From contig CALMNS010000775.1 in NCBI GenBank assembly GCA_937871635.1, positions 1-5,271 of the forward strand: DNA of 5,271 nt. Direction: 5' to 3'. The notes under the pieces were generated by a model, which made no database searches, was not told the DNA's origin, and saw only the letters and a program-made list of their open reading frames with translations. The DNA comes from an uncultured Solirubrobacter sp. GTDB taxonomy: Bacteria > Actinomycetota > Thermoleophilia > Solirubrobacterales > Solirubrobacteraceae. This document shows, piece after piece, positions 4,098 through 5,271 of this stretch (position 1 is the first letter of the stretch; every line of letters starts with the position of its first letter). A program made the translations under genes and the position numbers.

Positions 4098-5240
4098 GTG
4101 CCCATCCCCACCGAGCTCGTCGGATCGCTGCCCCGTCCGATCAAGCTCCAGCAGGCCTACCAGGACCTCGACGACGGCAAGATCACGTTCGAGGACCTCC
4201 AGAAGCTCCAGGACGAGGCGGCCGCCGACTCGATCAAGCGCCTCGAGCAGACGGGGGAGACCTACGTCACCGACGGCGAGCAGCGCGAGTCGAGCTTCGC
4301 GACCTACCCGATCACCGACACGCTGGCCGGCACCGGCCTGGCCGACAACCTGGCGGGCGACGGCCAGTACTTCGCGATCTTCGACGACGGGCATCACCGC
4401 CAGCTCCCGCGCCTGACCGGCGGCCCGTTCAAGTACAAGACGTTCGCTGCGGAGTTCGTGGAGAAGAACAAGCAGATCGCCTCCAAGCCGGTCAAGCAGG
4501 CGGTCATCGCTCCGTCGATGCTCATGCTGCTCTATCCGCTCGAGGGCGAGATCGAGGGCTACTCGCGCGACCAGTTCCTCGACGACCTCTGCGACCAGGT
4601 CGAGAAGGACATCCGCCAGGCGTTCGCCGCCGGGGCGCAGCGGGTCTCGATCGACTTCACCGAGGGCCGCCTGGCCAACAAGAACGACTCGCGCAACCCC
4701 TGGACGAACAACGACATGCTCCAGGACTTCATCGACCTCAACAACCGCGTCATCGACCGCTTCTCGCCCGAGGAGCGCAAGAACATCGGCATCCACACCT
4801 GTCCGGGCGGCGACAACGACTCCGTGCACTCCAAGGAGGTGCCCTACGAGAAGCTGCTGTCGAAGATGTTCCAGCTCAACGCGGGCTACTTCCTCATCCA
4901 GTGCGCGTCGGAGGAGGACAAGGAGTCCGTCTACCAGATGGTGGGCCAGTACTCCCGCGAGGACGCCAACGGCATCCCGCAGGTCTGCTTCATGGGCGTG
5001 ATCAACCCGCTGGACCCGACCGTGGAGACCCCGGAGCAGGTGCGCGACCAGCTCGTCACCGCCGCCAAGTACATCCCCGTGGAGCGGCTGGGCGCCACGG
5101 ACGACTGCGGCTTCTCGCCGTTCTCGCGCGACGAGAAGCCGAAGCACGGGTCGCCCGACTTCGCCCGCGACGTCGCCATGCAGAAGATCGCCAACCGGGT
5201 GAAGGGCGCCCAGATGGCGTCGGAGGAGCTCGGGGTCTAG
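4098..5240 (+). CDS. Cobalamin-independent methionine synthase family protein (MetE C-terminal domain-like)
   Basis: A 380-residue single-domain protein, about half the length of full MetE and matching only its C-terminal catalytic barrel (UROD/MetE-like, Meth_synt_2 type). It begins with the family's ELVGSLPRP (6-14) and has YVTDGEQRESSF (56-67), a DFTEGRLA segment (186-193), the zinc-type HTC motif at 233-235 followed by PGGDNDSVHS, and a C-terminal GATDDCGFSPFSRD block with C337. H233, C235 and C337 correspond to three of the MetE zinc ligands. The stretch where MetE has its Glu ligand reads LIQCASEE (C269), so the fourth ligand is unclear. The family transfers methyl groups to thiols, in MetE from methyltetrahydrofolate to homocysteine. 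Many short single-domain members are of unknown or different specificity, so methionine synthesis is not proven. GTG 4098 is fixed by AGGAGG upstream. Codon use is very GC-rich and uniform. The gene stands alone and is divergent from the small membrane protein. Confidence 0.9.
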   Translation: MPIPTELVGSLPRPIKLQQAYQDLDDGKITFEDLQKLQDEAAADSIKRLEQTGETYVTDGEQRESSFATYPITDTLAGTGLADNLAGDGQYFAIFDDGHHRQLPRLTGGPFKYKTFAAEFVEKNKQIASKPVKQAVIAPSMLMLLYPLEGEIEGYSRDQFLDDLCDQVEKDIRQAFAAGAQRVSIDFTEGRLANKNDSRNPWTNNDMLQDFIDLNNRVIDRFSPEERKNIGIHTCPGGDNDSVHSKEVPYEKLLSKMFQLNAGYFLIQCASEEDKESVYQMVGQYSREDANGIPQVCFMGVINPLDPTVETPEQVRDQLVTAAKYIPVERLGATDDCGFSPFSRDEKPKHGSPDFARDVAMQKIANRVKGAQMASEELGV

Positions 5241-5271
5241 CCCTAGCTGGGGGAGGCGCCGGCGGTGGCGG

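Noticed and set aside
3893..4144. 83-codon minus-strand open frame
   Set aside because: It overlaps the miniprotein gene and the MetE-like start in another frame, with Ser/Arg/Pro-rich composition and no motif.
4059..5147. 362-codon minus-strand open frame
   Set aside because: It is the antisense shadow of the MetE-like gene, with repetitive Leu/Val/Arg/Asp composition typical of reversed high-GC codons.
5241..5271. Start of a further gene at the right edge
   Set aside because: Only 31 bases remain; a GGGGGAGG stretch could be a ribosome site but no start codon follows within the window.

Overview
The window is very GC-rich with near-saturated G/C third codon positions, GTG starts, short intergenic gaps and an ATGA start/stop overlap. 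This suggests a high-GC actinobacterium. The tiny MFFFF-type membrane protein, the PspC miniprotein and the family make-up fit the Thermoleophilia/Solirubrobacterales style, but that placement is inference from general knowledge, not from a marker gene.

Left part (1-2007). A LuxR-family-like AAA/STAND ATPase regulator runs leftward off the window; only its N-terminal NTPase part is present. Divergent from it is a two-gene, translationally coupled unit: a SnoaL-like polyketide-cyclase/ester-cyclase fold protein, then an exported protein built of two related cupredoxin-like halves, only the second of which keeps plausible copper ligands. The annotated starts of the divergent genes overlap or nearly overlap. 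A short stretch (about 628-679) with a direct repeat, a small hairpin and opposed -10-like hexamers probably serves both directions.

Middle part (2008-3462). A 381-base stretch without a confident gene holds two pieces that look like decayed coding sequence in different frames and a perfect 11-bp-arm hairpin. Next comes a secreted protein of unknown function with beta-propeller-like repeats (GTG start 2389). It converges on a PspC-domain miniprotein, with a small GC-rich hairpin between them.

Right part (3463-5240). On the minus strand, in transcription order, lie a 32-residue membrane protein that is easily missed, tRNA-Gly(GCC) with a perfect TATAAT box, and the PspC-domain miniprotein. 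Divergent from them is a complete 380-residue protein of the cobalamin-independent methionine synthase (MetE C-terminal, Meth_synt_2-like) superfamily. Its leader holds a 14-bp perfect palindrome and a hairpin that would mask the Shine-Dalgarno sequence.

No clear mobile element, CRISPR array, defence system or biosynthetic cluster is visible. The most interesting points are the duplicated half-dead cupredoxin protein with a lost lipobox cysteine, the compact divergent regulatory region, the masked ribosome site of the MetE-like gene, and the possible gene remnant at 2090-2340.
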